A stretch of 49,051 nucleotides of DNA, from contig CAZZFV010000012.1 in NCBI GenBank assembly GCA_964653855.1, forward strand, positions 1 to 49,051. The letters run 5' to 3'. This DNA comes from RGIG3528 sp964653855 (GTDB taxonomy: Bacteria; Bacillota; Clostridia; Lachnospirales; Lachnospiraceae). Under the pieces are notes generated by a model. It made no database searches, had not been told where the DNA came from, and saw nothing but the letters and a program-made list of their open reading frames with translations. The stretch's first letter is position 1; every line of letters starts with the position of its first letter. Of this stretch, positions 42,377 through 49,051 are shown one piece after another. A program made the translations under genes and the position numbers.

Positions 42377-43422
42377 AATTATTTTTTAAATACCTTAAAG
42401 AAAAATACCTTGTATTTGTGACATACGCAATATTTATCGTGATATTTACGGTCACCTTCTTTTTGTACCGTCTTCCGCTTGCGGCAGTAATGTATCCCAC
42501 AGTTCTTTGCGCCGTTGTCGGGATTCTTATTGTTATCTTTGACTTTTTAAAAGTAAAGCGCACCCATAAGGAGTTGTGCAATATATGCAAAATTTCCGAC
42601 GAAACGGATTCCGGTAAGACAGTTTACGATGAAAAAAATACAATCGAAACATTTTTTGACTTATCAACTTCCGATTTCCCTTTTGACGACTCACTTCTCG
42701 GCACAGATTACCGTAAAATTATCGATTCACTCACAAATTCGCTCGTTGCCTTTAAAATTGCATCCGATTCCCGCTACGGCGACATGATAAACTATTACAC
42801 AATTTGGGCGCATCAAATCAAAACGCCCATCGCTTCAATGCGTCTTACGCTGCAAAACGAGGACTCTGTCATTTCACGCCGCCTTAAAAACGATTTAAAT
42901 CGTATCGAGCAATACGTCGAAATGGTAATGACTTATTTGCGGCTCGACTCCGTCGCAACAGATTACGTGTTTAAGGAATACTCACTTGACGAAATCGTAA
43001 AATCCGCCGTAAAAAAATTTTCTTCGGAATTTATCGTGAAAAACTTGCAATTACACTATAAGCCGCTTGACGCACGTGTTTTTACCGACGAAAAATGGCT
43101 CTCGTTTGTAATCGAGCAAGTACTCTCAAACGCGCTTAAATACACGCAAACAGGCAGTATTACGATTACTTTGACAGATGCCCAAACCCTCTCAATCACC
43201 GACACCGGCATCGGAATTTCCGCATCCGACCTTCCGCGCATTTTTGAAAACGGATATACGGGCTTTAACGGGCGCACAGACAAAAAAGCAAGCGGAATCG
43301 GGCTATATCTTTGCAAACGGATTTGCGATAATCTGGGTCACAAAATCACCGTTAAGTCTACACCCGACGTAGGCACAACCGTTTATATCGACATGACAAC
43401 AACAAAACGGAACTATGAATGA
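42373..43422 (+). CDS. Intramembrane-sensing histidine kinase of the Bce type
   Basis: 349 residues. Two closely spaced membrane helices (about 12-57) with almost no loop outside, the usual BceS design in which the kinase senses through the ABC permease instead of its own domain. The phospho-His is in WAHQIKTPIASMRL (about 155), and HATPase_c has VLSNALKYT, ITDTGIGIS and ASGIGLYLCKRI. It phosphorylates the regulator immediately upstream and overlaps it by four bases. The adjoining BceAB-like transporter both detects and removes antimicrobial peptides such as bacitracin; the actual peptide here is unknown. Confidence 0.92.
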   Translation: MKLFFKYLKEKYLVFVTYAIFIVIFTVTFFLYRLPLAAVMYPTVLCAVVGILIVIFDFLKVKRTHKELCNICKISDETDSGKTVYDEKNTIETFFDLSTSDFPFDDSLLGTDYRKIIDSLTNSLVAFKIASDSRYGDMINYYTIWAHQIKTPIASMRLTLQNEDSVISRRLKNDLNRIEQYVEMVMTYLRLDSVATDYVFKEYSLDEIVKSAVKKFSSEFIVKNLQLHYKPLDARVFTDEKWLSFVIEQVLSNALKYTQTGSITITLTDAQTLSITDTGIGISASDLPRIFENGYTGFNGRTDKKASGIGLYLCKRICDNLGHKITVKSTPDVGTTVYIDMTTTKRNYE

Positions 43423-43431
43423 TACAATTTC

Positions 43432-43445
43432 TTACAAAAATGTCA
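43432..43445 (+). promoter_or_regulatory. BceR-type operator upstream of the ABC genes
   Basis: TTACA-AAAA-TGTCA fits the TnACA-N4-TGTnA pattern known for BceR-like regulators, with one change in the second half-site. It lies ten bases after the kinase stop and about 90 bases before the ATPase gene. Confidence 0.6.
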
Positions 43446-43452
43446 TAATTTA

Positions 43453-43497
43453 AGGGGCAAACGTAAGGCTAAACGATAGCGAAACGCGCCCCTTTTT
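43453..43497 (+). terminator. Hairpin with T-run between the kinase and ABC genes
   Basis: AGGGGC (43453-43458) pairs with GCCCCT (43488-43493) around a long loop, followed by five T (43493-43497). It could end the regulator-kinase transcript or act as an attenuator if transcription starts just after the operator. Confidence 0.5.
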
Positions 43498-43535
43498 GTT
43501 ATCATTCGGGCATAAACGATTCTCGGAGGAACTTT

Positions 43536-44297
43536 ATGAGTATTTTAAATGTAAACGGCATCAAAAAAATATATACGACACGCTTCGGCGGAAATTCCGT
43601 CGAAGCCTTAAAAAACGTCACTTTTACGGTTGAACCCGAAGAATACGTTGCGATCATGGGCGAATCGGGTTCCGGAAAAACAACGCTTCTAAACATCCTT
43701 GCGGCACTCGATAAGCCGACGGCGGGATCGGTAATCCTAGACCAAAAGGATCTTTCAAAAATCAAAGAATCGGAAGCCGCCGCATTCAGGCGGGATAATT
43801 TAGGCTTTGTTTTTCAGGAATTCAATCTCCTTGACACGCTTTGCATAGAAGACAATATTTTCCTTCCGCTTGTACTTCAAGGAAAGAAATACGAAGAAAT
43901 GTCACAAAAATTAAAGCCGATTGCAAAGACGCTCGGAATCACAGAGCTTTTAAAGAAATATCCCTACGAGGTGTCGGGCGGCCAGAAGCAGCGCGCGGCC
44001 GTTGCGAGAGCGCTTATTACCGATCCCAAAATCATTCTCGCGGACGAACCCACGGGTGCACTCGATTCTAAGGCAACCGATGAGCTTCTTTCGCTTTTTT
44101 CAAAAATCAACGAAAACGGGCAAACAATTCTTATGGTAACTCACTCCGTAAAAGCCGCAAGTCACGCAAAAAGAGTCCTTTTCATTAAGGACGGCGAAGT
44201 TTACCACCAGCTTTACAAAGGCGATTCAAACCGTGACGAATTTTACCGCATGATTTCGGATACGCTCACACTCCTTACATCGGGAGGAAACAAATAA
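43536..44297 (+). CDS. BceA-type ABC transporter ATPase
   Basis: 253 residues. Walker A is GESGSGKTTLLN (about 41), Q-loop FQEFNLLD, signature VSGGQKQRAAVARAL (about 144), Walker B IILADEPTGALDS and the His switch in MVTHSVKAA, all intact. It belongs to the LolD/MacB-like group and works with the BceB-type permease gene that starts in its stop codon (TAATG overlap). The ribosome site is GGAGG. Expression should be raised by the regulator at 41702-42376 through the operator 90 bases upstream. Confidence 0.95.
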   Translation: MSILNVNGIKKIYTTRFGGNSVEALKNVTFTVEPEEYVAIMGESGSGKTTLLNILAALDKPTAGSVILDQKDLSKIKESEAAAFRRDNLGFVFQEFNLLDTLCIEDNIFLPLVLQGKKYEEMSQKLKPIAKTLGITELLKKYPYEVSGGQKQRAAVARALITDPKIILADEPTGALDSKATDELLSLFSKINENGQTILMVTHSVKAASHAKRVLFIKDGEVYHQLYKGDSNRDEFYRMISDTLTLLTSGGNK

Positions 44298-46348
44298 TGA
44301 AAGCAAACCTTTACCCCGTTCTCGCACTCGACGGAATCCGCAAAAACAAGCGTTTTTACCTGCCCTACATCCTCACGTCGATCGGAACGGTAACAATCGT
44401 TTATATCATACTTTACCTTGCCGCCATGCCGACGTTATACGAAATAGCGGGCGGACGCACAATGTTTTCGATTCTCACTTTTGGCTTCTATGTGGTTGCG
44501 CTTTTTACTTTGATTTTTTTGTTTTACACAAATTCCTTCTTGATGAAGAGAAGAAAAAAAGAATTCGGACTTTACAACATACTCGGCATGGGAAAAAAGC
44601 ATCTCGCGATTTTACTGCTCACGGAAACGTTGATTTTATTCCTTATTTCCGTCGGAATAGGGCTTTTATCGGGGATACTTTTGTCAAAAGCCGCCGAAGC
44701 TTTTATGGTAATGCTGCTTAGCGGCGACGTCACCTATTCGTTTCGTTTTGACGGGAAATCGCTTTTGTACACGGTGCTTACTTTTATCCCGATATATGCG
44801 CTCACCTACATTGACGGGCTCATAAAAATACATAAGACAAGCGCAATATCGCTTTTGCACAGTGAATCTGAGGGAGAAAAACCGCCGAAAGGAAATTTGT
44901 TTTTCGGAATCGCGGGAATTTTGATTCTTATAGGCGCATACGCGCTCGCACTTTCGATCGAAAGTCCTCTTGCGGCAATCGGCACGTTTTTTATTGCCGT
45001 ATGCATGGTTATAGTCGCAACTTACCTGATTTTCATTTCGGGATCGGTCGTGCTTTGCAGGCTTTTGCAAAAGAACAAGCGTTACTATTACAAGCCCAAC
45101 CACTTCATATCCGTTTCGTCGATGGCATACCGCATGAAACGAAACGGCGCGGGACTTGCATCCATTTGCATACTGTGCACAACGGTGCTTGTGATAATAA
45201 TGGGCGCGGGAAGCCTTTATATAGGGAAAGACGACAGCTTAAACACACGTTATCCGCACGATTTTTCCGTATGGATAAAGTTTTCTGCCGCAAGTGACGG
45301 ATCCGGATACACTACAGAAAAACAGGAATATTTTTATGACGAGCTTACCAAAGTGCTCTCGGATTACAATTGTGTACCGGAAAATAAAGAAATGATTATA
45401 AGTACAACGGTCACGGGGCTCTTAAACAATGATTCTTTGTCCCTTTCGCAACTTGAAATAAACAGTGCCGTAAGCACCAAGCTCAATAATTTGACGCAAA
45501 TAACGCTCATTCCGTTAAGCATCTACAACGAATGCATGGGAGAGACAAAAACTCTTGCCGAAAACGAGATTTTAATTTACGGCTTACGCACAAACTATGA
45601 TTTTCCGACGCTTACGCTTCATGACGGAACGGTTCTCACAATAAAAGAAACACTTTCCGAAATACCGAGAAACGGCGACGCGGAAATGAATACTCTTCCC
45701 ACGATGTTTATCGTGACTTGCGATATGACAAATCTGATAAATATTTTTAACGATGAGCTTTCACTCGTCTCGGAAAATTATATGTGCAAAATAAAAATCG
45801 GCTATTCATTCGATACGGATTTGCCGGAAGAAGATCAAACAGAGCTTTACAATGCAATACTTTATTGCGTGCGGAATTTAGATTACGGCGACGACGGCTT
45901 CTACTCTTACAGCGTTGAATGCAAGGCAATCGAAAGAGAAGATTTCTACGGCACATACGGCGGAATATTCTTCCTCGGAATTTTCTTATCGCTCCTTTTC
46001 CTCATCGCAACAGTTTCGATCATCTATTATAAGCAGGTAACCGAAGGCTACGAAGACGAGTCGAGATTCGAAATCATGCAGCAGGTCGGAATGACGCGTA
46101 AAGACATAAGAAAAAGCATCAATTCACAAATGCTTACCGTGTTTTTCCTTCCGCTCGGTATGGCTGTGCTCCACACATTTTTTGCGTTTCCTATTGTGCT
46201 AAAGCTTCTCGCAATGTTTAATTTGGAAAACACTTCGCTCGCACTCCTTGTAACGAGCGTAGCCGTCATAATTTTCGGGATTTTTTACACGATTGTGTAT
46301 AAGCTCACTTCAAACGCATATTGCAAAATCGTGGGCGGGAAAGAATAA
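44297..46348 (+). CDS. BceB-type ABC permease (FtsX-like, ten helices)
   Basis: 683 residues. One helix near the N-terminus, then a FtsX unit (about 55-260) and further helices up to about 320, then a roughly 220-residue extracellular domain (about 318-550, from KDDSLNTRYPHDFSVWIKF on), then three final helices (about 555-675) with YEDESRFEIMQQVGMTRKDI. This is the BceB plan, in which the extracellular domain meets the antimicrobial peptide and the permease signals to the kinase. It should give resistance to a cell-wall-active peptide, probably one binding lipid II or its precursors. It ends at a bidirectional terminator. Confidence 0.93.
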   Translation: MKANLYPVLALDGIRKNKRFYLPYILTSIGTVTIVYIILYLAAMPTLYEIAGGRTMFSILTFGFYVVALFTLIFLFYTNSFLMKRRKKEFGLYNILGMGKKHLAILLLTETLILFLISVGIGLLSGILLSKAAEAFMVMLLSGDVTYSFRFDGKSLLYTVLTFIPIYALTYIDGLIKIHKTSAISLLHSESEGEKPPKGNLFFGIAGILILIGAYALALSIESPLAAIGTFFIAVCMVIVATYLIFISGSVVLCRLLQKNKRYYYKPNHFISVSSMAYRMKRNGAGLASICILCTTVLVIIMGAGSLYIGKDDSLNTRYPHDFSVWIKFSAASDGSGYTTEKQEYFYDELTKVLSDYNCVPENKEMIISTTVTGLLNNDSLSLSQLEINSAVSTKLNNLTQITLIPLSIYNECMGETKTLAENEILIYGLRTNYDFPTLTLHDGTVLTIKETLSEIPRNGDAEMNTLPTMFIVTCDMTNLINIFNDELSLVSENYMCKIKIGYSFDTDLPEEDQTELYNAILYCVRNLDYGDDGFYSYSVECKAIEREDFYGTYGGIFFLGIFLSLLFLIATVSIIYYKQVTEGYEDESRFEIMQQVGMTRKDIRKSINSQMLTVFFLPLGMAVLHTFFAFPIVLKLLAMFNLENTSLALLVTSVAVIIFGIFYTIVYKLTSNAYCKIVGGKE

Positions 46349-46354
46349 AAGAAT

Positions 46355-46396
46355 AAAAAACGGACAGGTGTTTTATAAGCATCTGTCCGTTTTTTC
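46355..46396. terminator. Bidirectional terminator between the permease and chemoreceptor genes
   Basis: An 11-bp stem (46360-46370 with 46380-46390, arm ACGGACAGGTG, one G-T pair) flanked by six A on one side and six T on the other, suited to ending both convergent genes. Confidence 0.9.
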
Positions 46397-46413
46397 ATAT
46401 ATAATTTCGAATA

Positions 46414-47913
46414 TTATTCCGCCGCTATATGCACAAGCCTGTCCGCAACATCCTCAACACGTAAGAATGCGTTTTCCGCTTCATCCGTAACGTGCTTTTG
46501 GCTCTTTCCTTGCGTAACGACACGCCCCGTTTTGTCACGAAGTCCCGCAACAAGTTCCTTCATCCTGTCCGAAGTTTCTCCGAGCTTATACGCAAACTTT
46601 TCCGTCTCTCCGCAAACTTCCAAAACCTTCATTGCCATTTCTTTTGAGTCGGTTTGCATCTTTCCTATTTCTTCCGCTTCTTTCTTTGCGCCCACAATCT
46701 GCGAAAGTCCCTTTTCTATAGATGTTACGTTTAATTTGTTTGTTGTTTGCACCTTTTCAAGCAATTCACCGATATTTTCGATAATTCCTTTGATTGATTC
46801 GCTCGCCTTCTTCGAATTTTCGGCAAGTACCCTCACCTCTTCCGCAACAACGGCAAATCCTCGTCCGTGTTCACCCGCACGTGCGGCTTCGATTGACGCG
46901 TTAAGCGCAAGCAAATTTGTCTGCGACGTAATTCCGCCGATCGTCTCCGCAAACTCCGACACACGCCCGAGTGCTTCTTTTAAGCTTCCGATTGAATTTT
47001 CCGTATCCGACGCAGTCACGCGCATTTCTTCCATGCTGCCTTCCGTGTCCGTCATATAAGCGATATATTCGTCGAGCTTTTTATAAATATTGCCCGCAAC
47101 CGTAACCATCTTGTCGCTTTCCTCGCGAATATTTTGAACATTAAGGAGCGCCGTCTTAGTTTCTTCGTTAAGCTCAATCGCAAGTTTTTCGTTTCCGTCG
47201 CAATCCTTAAGGGTTTCTTCAGCCGCAAGTGTTATCTCTTCGTTTGTGCTTCTGAATTCGCGGATATTGTCCTTAAAGCTTGACGTTTCGCTAAGCAAAT
47301 CGGTCGATGCCGCATTACATTCATCCACAAGCAGGGCAATTTTTTGAGTGTTGTTGAGACTTTCGAGCAGTTTCCTTGCGCCTTCCGCAATCTTTACGCA
47401 AACGAGCGTCACAAAAATGTTTTCGATAAAAAATCCCACGCTCCTGCTTATTGCCCATGTTGTGTTGGAATCGTATTCCACCTGAACAAGCCCACGGCTT
47501 CTAAGGAAAAGCGAAAGCACAAGGAAACAGTAATTTATCGCCGAAATCTTTAGCGTAAGGCGATTGTCATAATAAAATATACTGAAAACAACGGGAAGCG
47601 AATATGACATGTAAATTCCGATTGCGTTGTTGCTTGCCATCACGGTAAGCACGCAGCAAAGAGCTATGATAACAACATACTTTAGGACTTTTATGGGAGT
47701 TCCGAGCCTATAGAGAAGCGTCGGCCCCCACGTCGCAACAAATCCGAATATCATAAGAATGACAAGATCAGAGATTTTCGATTGAAACAATCCTATGATC
47801 GAAAAAATCATGATGAGCGGGAAAGTCAGCACCATCCATCTCAAAATCTTCAGCATCATGAGCGTTACTTTTTGCTCGTTTTTTTGAAAAAATTCGTAAT
47901 CCCTGTTTTCCAT
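46414..47913 (-). CDS. Methyl-accepting chemotaxis protein (multi-span membrane type)
   Basis: 499 residues from the ATG at 47913, six bases after GGAGG; the frame extends to 47985 without a site. Residues about 18-190 hold about five to six helices with no sizeable outer domain. From about 200 to the end it is coiled coil with the CheA/CheW-contacting hairpin ITSQTNLLALNASIEAARAG then GRGFAVVAEEVRVLAE (about 345-385). No HAMP domain is clear. It has the same architecture as the protein at 12443-13882, but the sequences differ, so they probably respond to different cues. A weak match to a flagellar-sigma promoter lies about 65-90 bases upstream. Confidence 0.92.
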   Translation of the reverse strand: MENRDYEFFQKNEQKVTLMMLKILRWMVLTFPLIMIFSIIGLFQSKISDLVILMIFGFVATWGPTLLYRLGTPIKVLKYVVIIALCCVLTVMASNNAIGIYMSYSLPVVFSIFYYDNRLTLKISAINYCFLVLSLFLRSRGLVQVEYDSNTTWAISRSVGFFIENIFVTLVCVKIAEGARKLLESLNNTQKIALLVDECNAASTDLLSETSSFKDNIREFRSTNEEITLAAEETLKDCDGNEKLAIELNEETKTALLNVQNIREESDKMVTVAGNIYKKLDEYIAYMTDTEGSMEEMRVTASDTENSIGSLKEALGRVSEFAETIGGITSQTNLLALNASIEAARAGEHGRGFAVVAEEVRVLAENSKKASESIKGIIENIGELLEKVQTTNKLNVTSIEKGLSQIVGAKKEAEEIGKMQTDSKEMAMKVLEVCGETEKFAYKLGETSDRMKELVAGLRDKTGRVVTQGKSQKHVTDEAENAFLRVEDVADRLVHIAAE

Positions 47914-48285
47914 ATACTCCCTCCGAATGTTAAAAAATACCCCATTGTTTGAAACAAGAGCGTGCCGATTTATGTTACATATCATTTTCCGTGTTTATGT
48001 TTAAGTCAGAACACATTTCTTATCTCAAAACAATTAAAAGATTCAGATTATTTTAGCATGAAGTTTGTATATTTGGCAACAAAAAATAAAGAAGAAAAGG
48101 ATGCTTCTTAATTTTTATTTGATAATTTGTTCACACCCGATTCACCGCTTTTTAGTAACATATGATGGTATAGGGGCAAAAAGCAACTCGCGCGAGTTAC
48201 GAATATAGCCCGGATTGCGAGAGTGCAGCGCTCGCGTTACTTAAGACGGCAGTCACGCAAATATTCAAATCCCGGGGGTGATTTT
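47914..48285. other. Intergenic region with palindromes and a repeat fragment
   Basis: AT-rich at first (including TAAA-N15-TGATAT on the minus strand at 48003-47979). From 48184 on it holds a 14-bp perfect palindrome AACTCGCGCGAGTT (48184-48197) and the repeat fragment at 48210-48225. Upstream of the acetyltransferase there is no clear promoter. The codons before 48286 in that gene's frame lie in the repeat and are not taken as coding. Confidence 0.45.
48210..48225. repeat. Dispersed repeat fragment, copy 4, inverted
   Basis: CCGGATTGCGAGAGTGC is nearly the reverse complement of GCACTCTCGCAATCCGTG in copy 1 (7197-7214). Only the distal half of the hairpin unit is seen, followed by AGCGCTCGCGTTAC, a diverged equivalent of the loop part. 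Confidence 0.5.
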
Positions 48286-48897
48286 TTGAATACGGAAATA
48301 AGAGACATAAAACGAAAAGATTACAAAAAAGCAATCAAATTTGCCATAGACGGCATGCATTTTAACAAATATATGGAAAGTCCTGTGCTCCTCAACTTAT
48401 ACGGGCGGTATTTTTGGTATCTTGAAATAAACCGTGCGACACAAATTTTTGCGGCATACACGGACGGAAAATTCGCAGGAGTTTTGCTCGCGGAAATCAA
48501 AGGCGAAAAGAGAAAACACAACAATTTATTCGAAAAAACATACGTAAAAATATGGGAAAAGCTCCAAAGTCTTGTCTCCGAAGACGGTGCAGGGATATAC
48601 GAAGAAACCGCAAAAGAGCAATTTGCGCACTATGCACAATCGCATAATCCCGACGGAGAAATTATTTTTTTGGCGGCGGATCCGGAGAGCAAAATTAAAG
48701 GTATCGGTACGGCGCTCTTAAATGCACTCGAAGAAAAAGAAAAAGGCAAGGAACTTTATCTTTATACCGATGACGCATGCACATATCAATTTTACGAACA
48801 CAGGGGATTTGAAAGAACGGAAGAAAAAGAAATCGAAATGAAGCTTCCGACGGGAAATATCAAACTTAATTGCTTTATTTACAGAAAAAGGATGTGA
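48286..48897 (+). CDS. GNAT-family N-acetyltransferase
   Basis: 203 residues from a TTG at 48286, behind GGGGGTG; upstream in-frame codons lie in a repeat region and are rejected. The acetyl-CoA-binding core is IIFLAADPESKIKGIGTALL (about 125-144, motif A) and the later LYTDDACTYQFYEHRGFERT (about 162-181). The first 40 residues (EIRDIKRKDYKKAIKFAID) are typical of GNAT enzymes. The substrate is unknown. It converges with the gene fragment at the right end of the window. Confidence 0.85.
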   Translation: MNTEIRDIKRKDYKKAIKFAIDGMHFNKYMESPVLLNLYGRYFWYLEINRATQIFAAYTDGKFAGVLLAEIKGEKRKHNNLFEKTYVKIWEKLQSLVSEDGAGIYEETAKEQFAHYAQSHNPDGEIIFLAADPESKIKGIGTALLNALEEKEKGKELYLYTDDACTYQFYEHRGFERTEEKEIEMKLPTGNIKLNCFIYRKRM

Positions 48898-48996
48898 AAC
48901 GAGGGTGCGGACATTTTCTCGGGCAGCTATCGCAAAGGTATCGACCTGAGGAAGTTCCGCTCTCGCTTCGCTCGCCGGAGGCTCGCGCCCTTAATC

Positions 48997-49051
48997 TCAA
49001 GCATCGCTACCGCTCGCTTTCACTAAAAGGGCACATGCCTCAACATGTCCC
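48997..49051 (-). CDS. 3' end of a probable RlmD/TrmA-family RNA m5U methyltransferase
   Basis: The last 17 codons and a TGA stop are visible (GHVEACALLVKASGSDA). The GHVEACALL segment matches the usual C-terminus of RlmD/TrmA-type uracil-5-methyltransferases, where a conserved His-Val-Glu contributes the general base. The rest lies beyond the window, so the call rests on one short motif. The 100 bases between this stop and the acetyltransferase stop hold GC-rich imperfect repeats (CTCTCGCTTCGCTCG) and no gene. Confidence 0.5.
   Translation of the reverse strand, partial: GHVEACALLVKASGSDA

Noticed and set aside
22980..48180. GTATAGGGGCAA shared by the transporter leader (22981) and the region before the acetyltransferase (48168)
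   Set aside because: Only 12 bases match and flanks differ; this can occur by chance and does not extend to the dispersed repeat family.
1..49051. tRNA, rRNA, prophage or transposase genes
   Set aside because: None could be recognised on either strand; gaps between genes are short and explained by promoters, terminators, a riboswitch and the small repeats.

Overview
The window looks like a chromosomal stretch from an anaerobic Firmicute of the class Clostridia, most likely a Lachnospiraceae-type organism (Butyrivibrio/Roseburia-like). This is inferred from gene content: the order rho - rpmE - DUF1385 - prmC - prfA, a lysine riboswitch on an NhaC-family transporter, CotH-type secreted proteins with Thr-Pro linkers, many hybrid histidine kinases, several lipoproteins with clear lipoboxes, and strong Firmicute Shine-Dalgarno sites. 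No rRNA, tRNA, CRISPR array, phage or transposase gene was seen.

Layout. 1-2.1 kb: the 5' part of an SH3-domain lipoprotein gene (cut by the window edge) and a LacI-type regulator with a 36-bp perfect palindrome upstream. 2.1-9 kb: a translation/transcription block on the minus strand (rho, rpmE with its own promoter, leader hairpin and terminator, a DUF1385 membrane protein with a very long repetitive tail, prmC, prfA, and a SpoU/TrmH RNA methyltransferase). 9.2-16 kb: a secreted trigger-factor-like foldase, a CapA-family protein, a YczE-type membrane protein, a chemoreceptor, and cysK overlapping a degenerate ParA/MinD-like protein. 16-21 kb: a divergent pair of large surface lipoproteins (a beta-helix protein with tandem repeats, and a CotH-kinase protein). 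21-25 kb: a lysine-riboswitch-controlled NhaC-family (LysW-type) transporter, a second YczE/DUF6198-like membrane protein and an OGG/AlkA-type DNA glycosylase. 25-37 kb: a signalling and toxin-antitoxin region with three large hybrid histidine kinases, a HicAB module, a RelE/Phd-type module, a DUF4160 two-gene module, a histidine phosphatase, and a solute-binding lipoprotein that appears fused to a 5'-nucleotidase C-terminal domain. 37-46 kb: plus-strand genes for an HD-GYP protein, a PI-PLC-like phospholipase, a heparinase II/III-family protein and a complete Bce-type peptide-sensing/resistance module (RR, HK, ATPase, permease) with a matching operator. 46-49 kb: a second chemoreceptor, a GNAT acetyltransferase and the last codons of what is probably an RlmD/TrmA-family methyltransferase.

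How it fits together. Housekeeping genes dominate the first 9 kb; the rest is mostly sensing, surface and stress functions. The most unusual items are the solute-binding/5'-nucleotidase-domain fusion next to a dCache-like hybrid kinase whose sensor carries a CAA-repeat polyglutamine tract; a hybrid kinase gene sitting between two TA-like gene pairs; and a small family of palindromic repeats, one copy of which appears to have replaced the 3' end of the DUF4160 gene. All function calls are from reading motifs by eye; no database search was possible.
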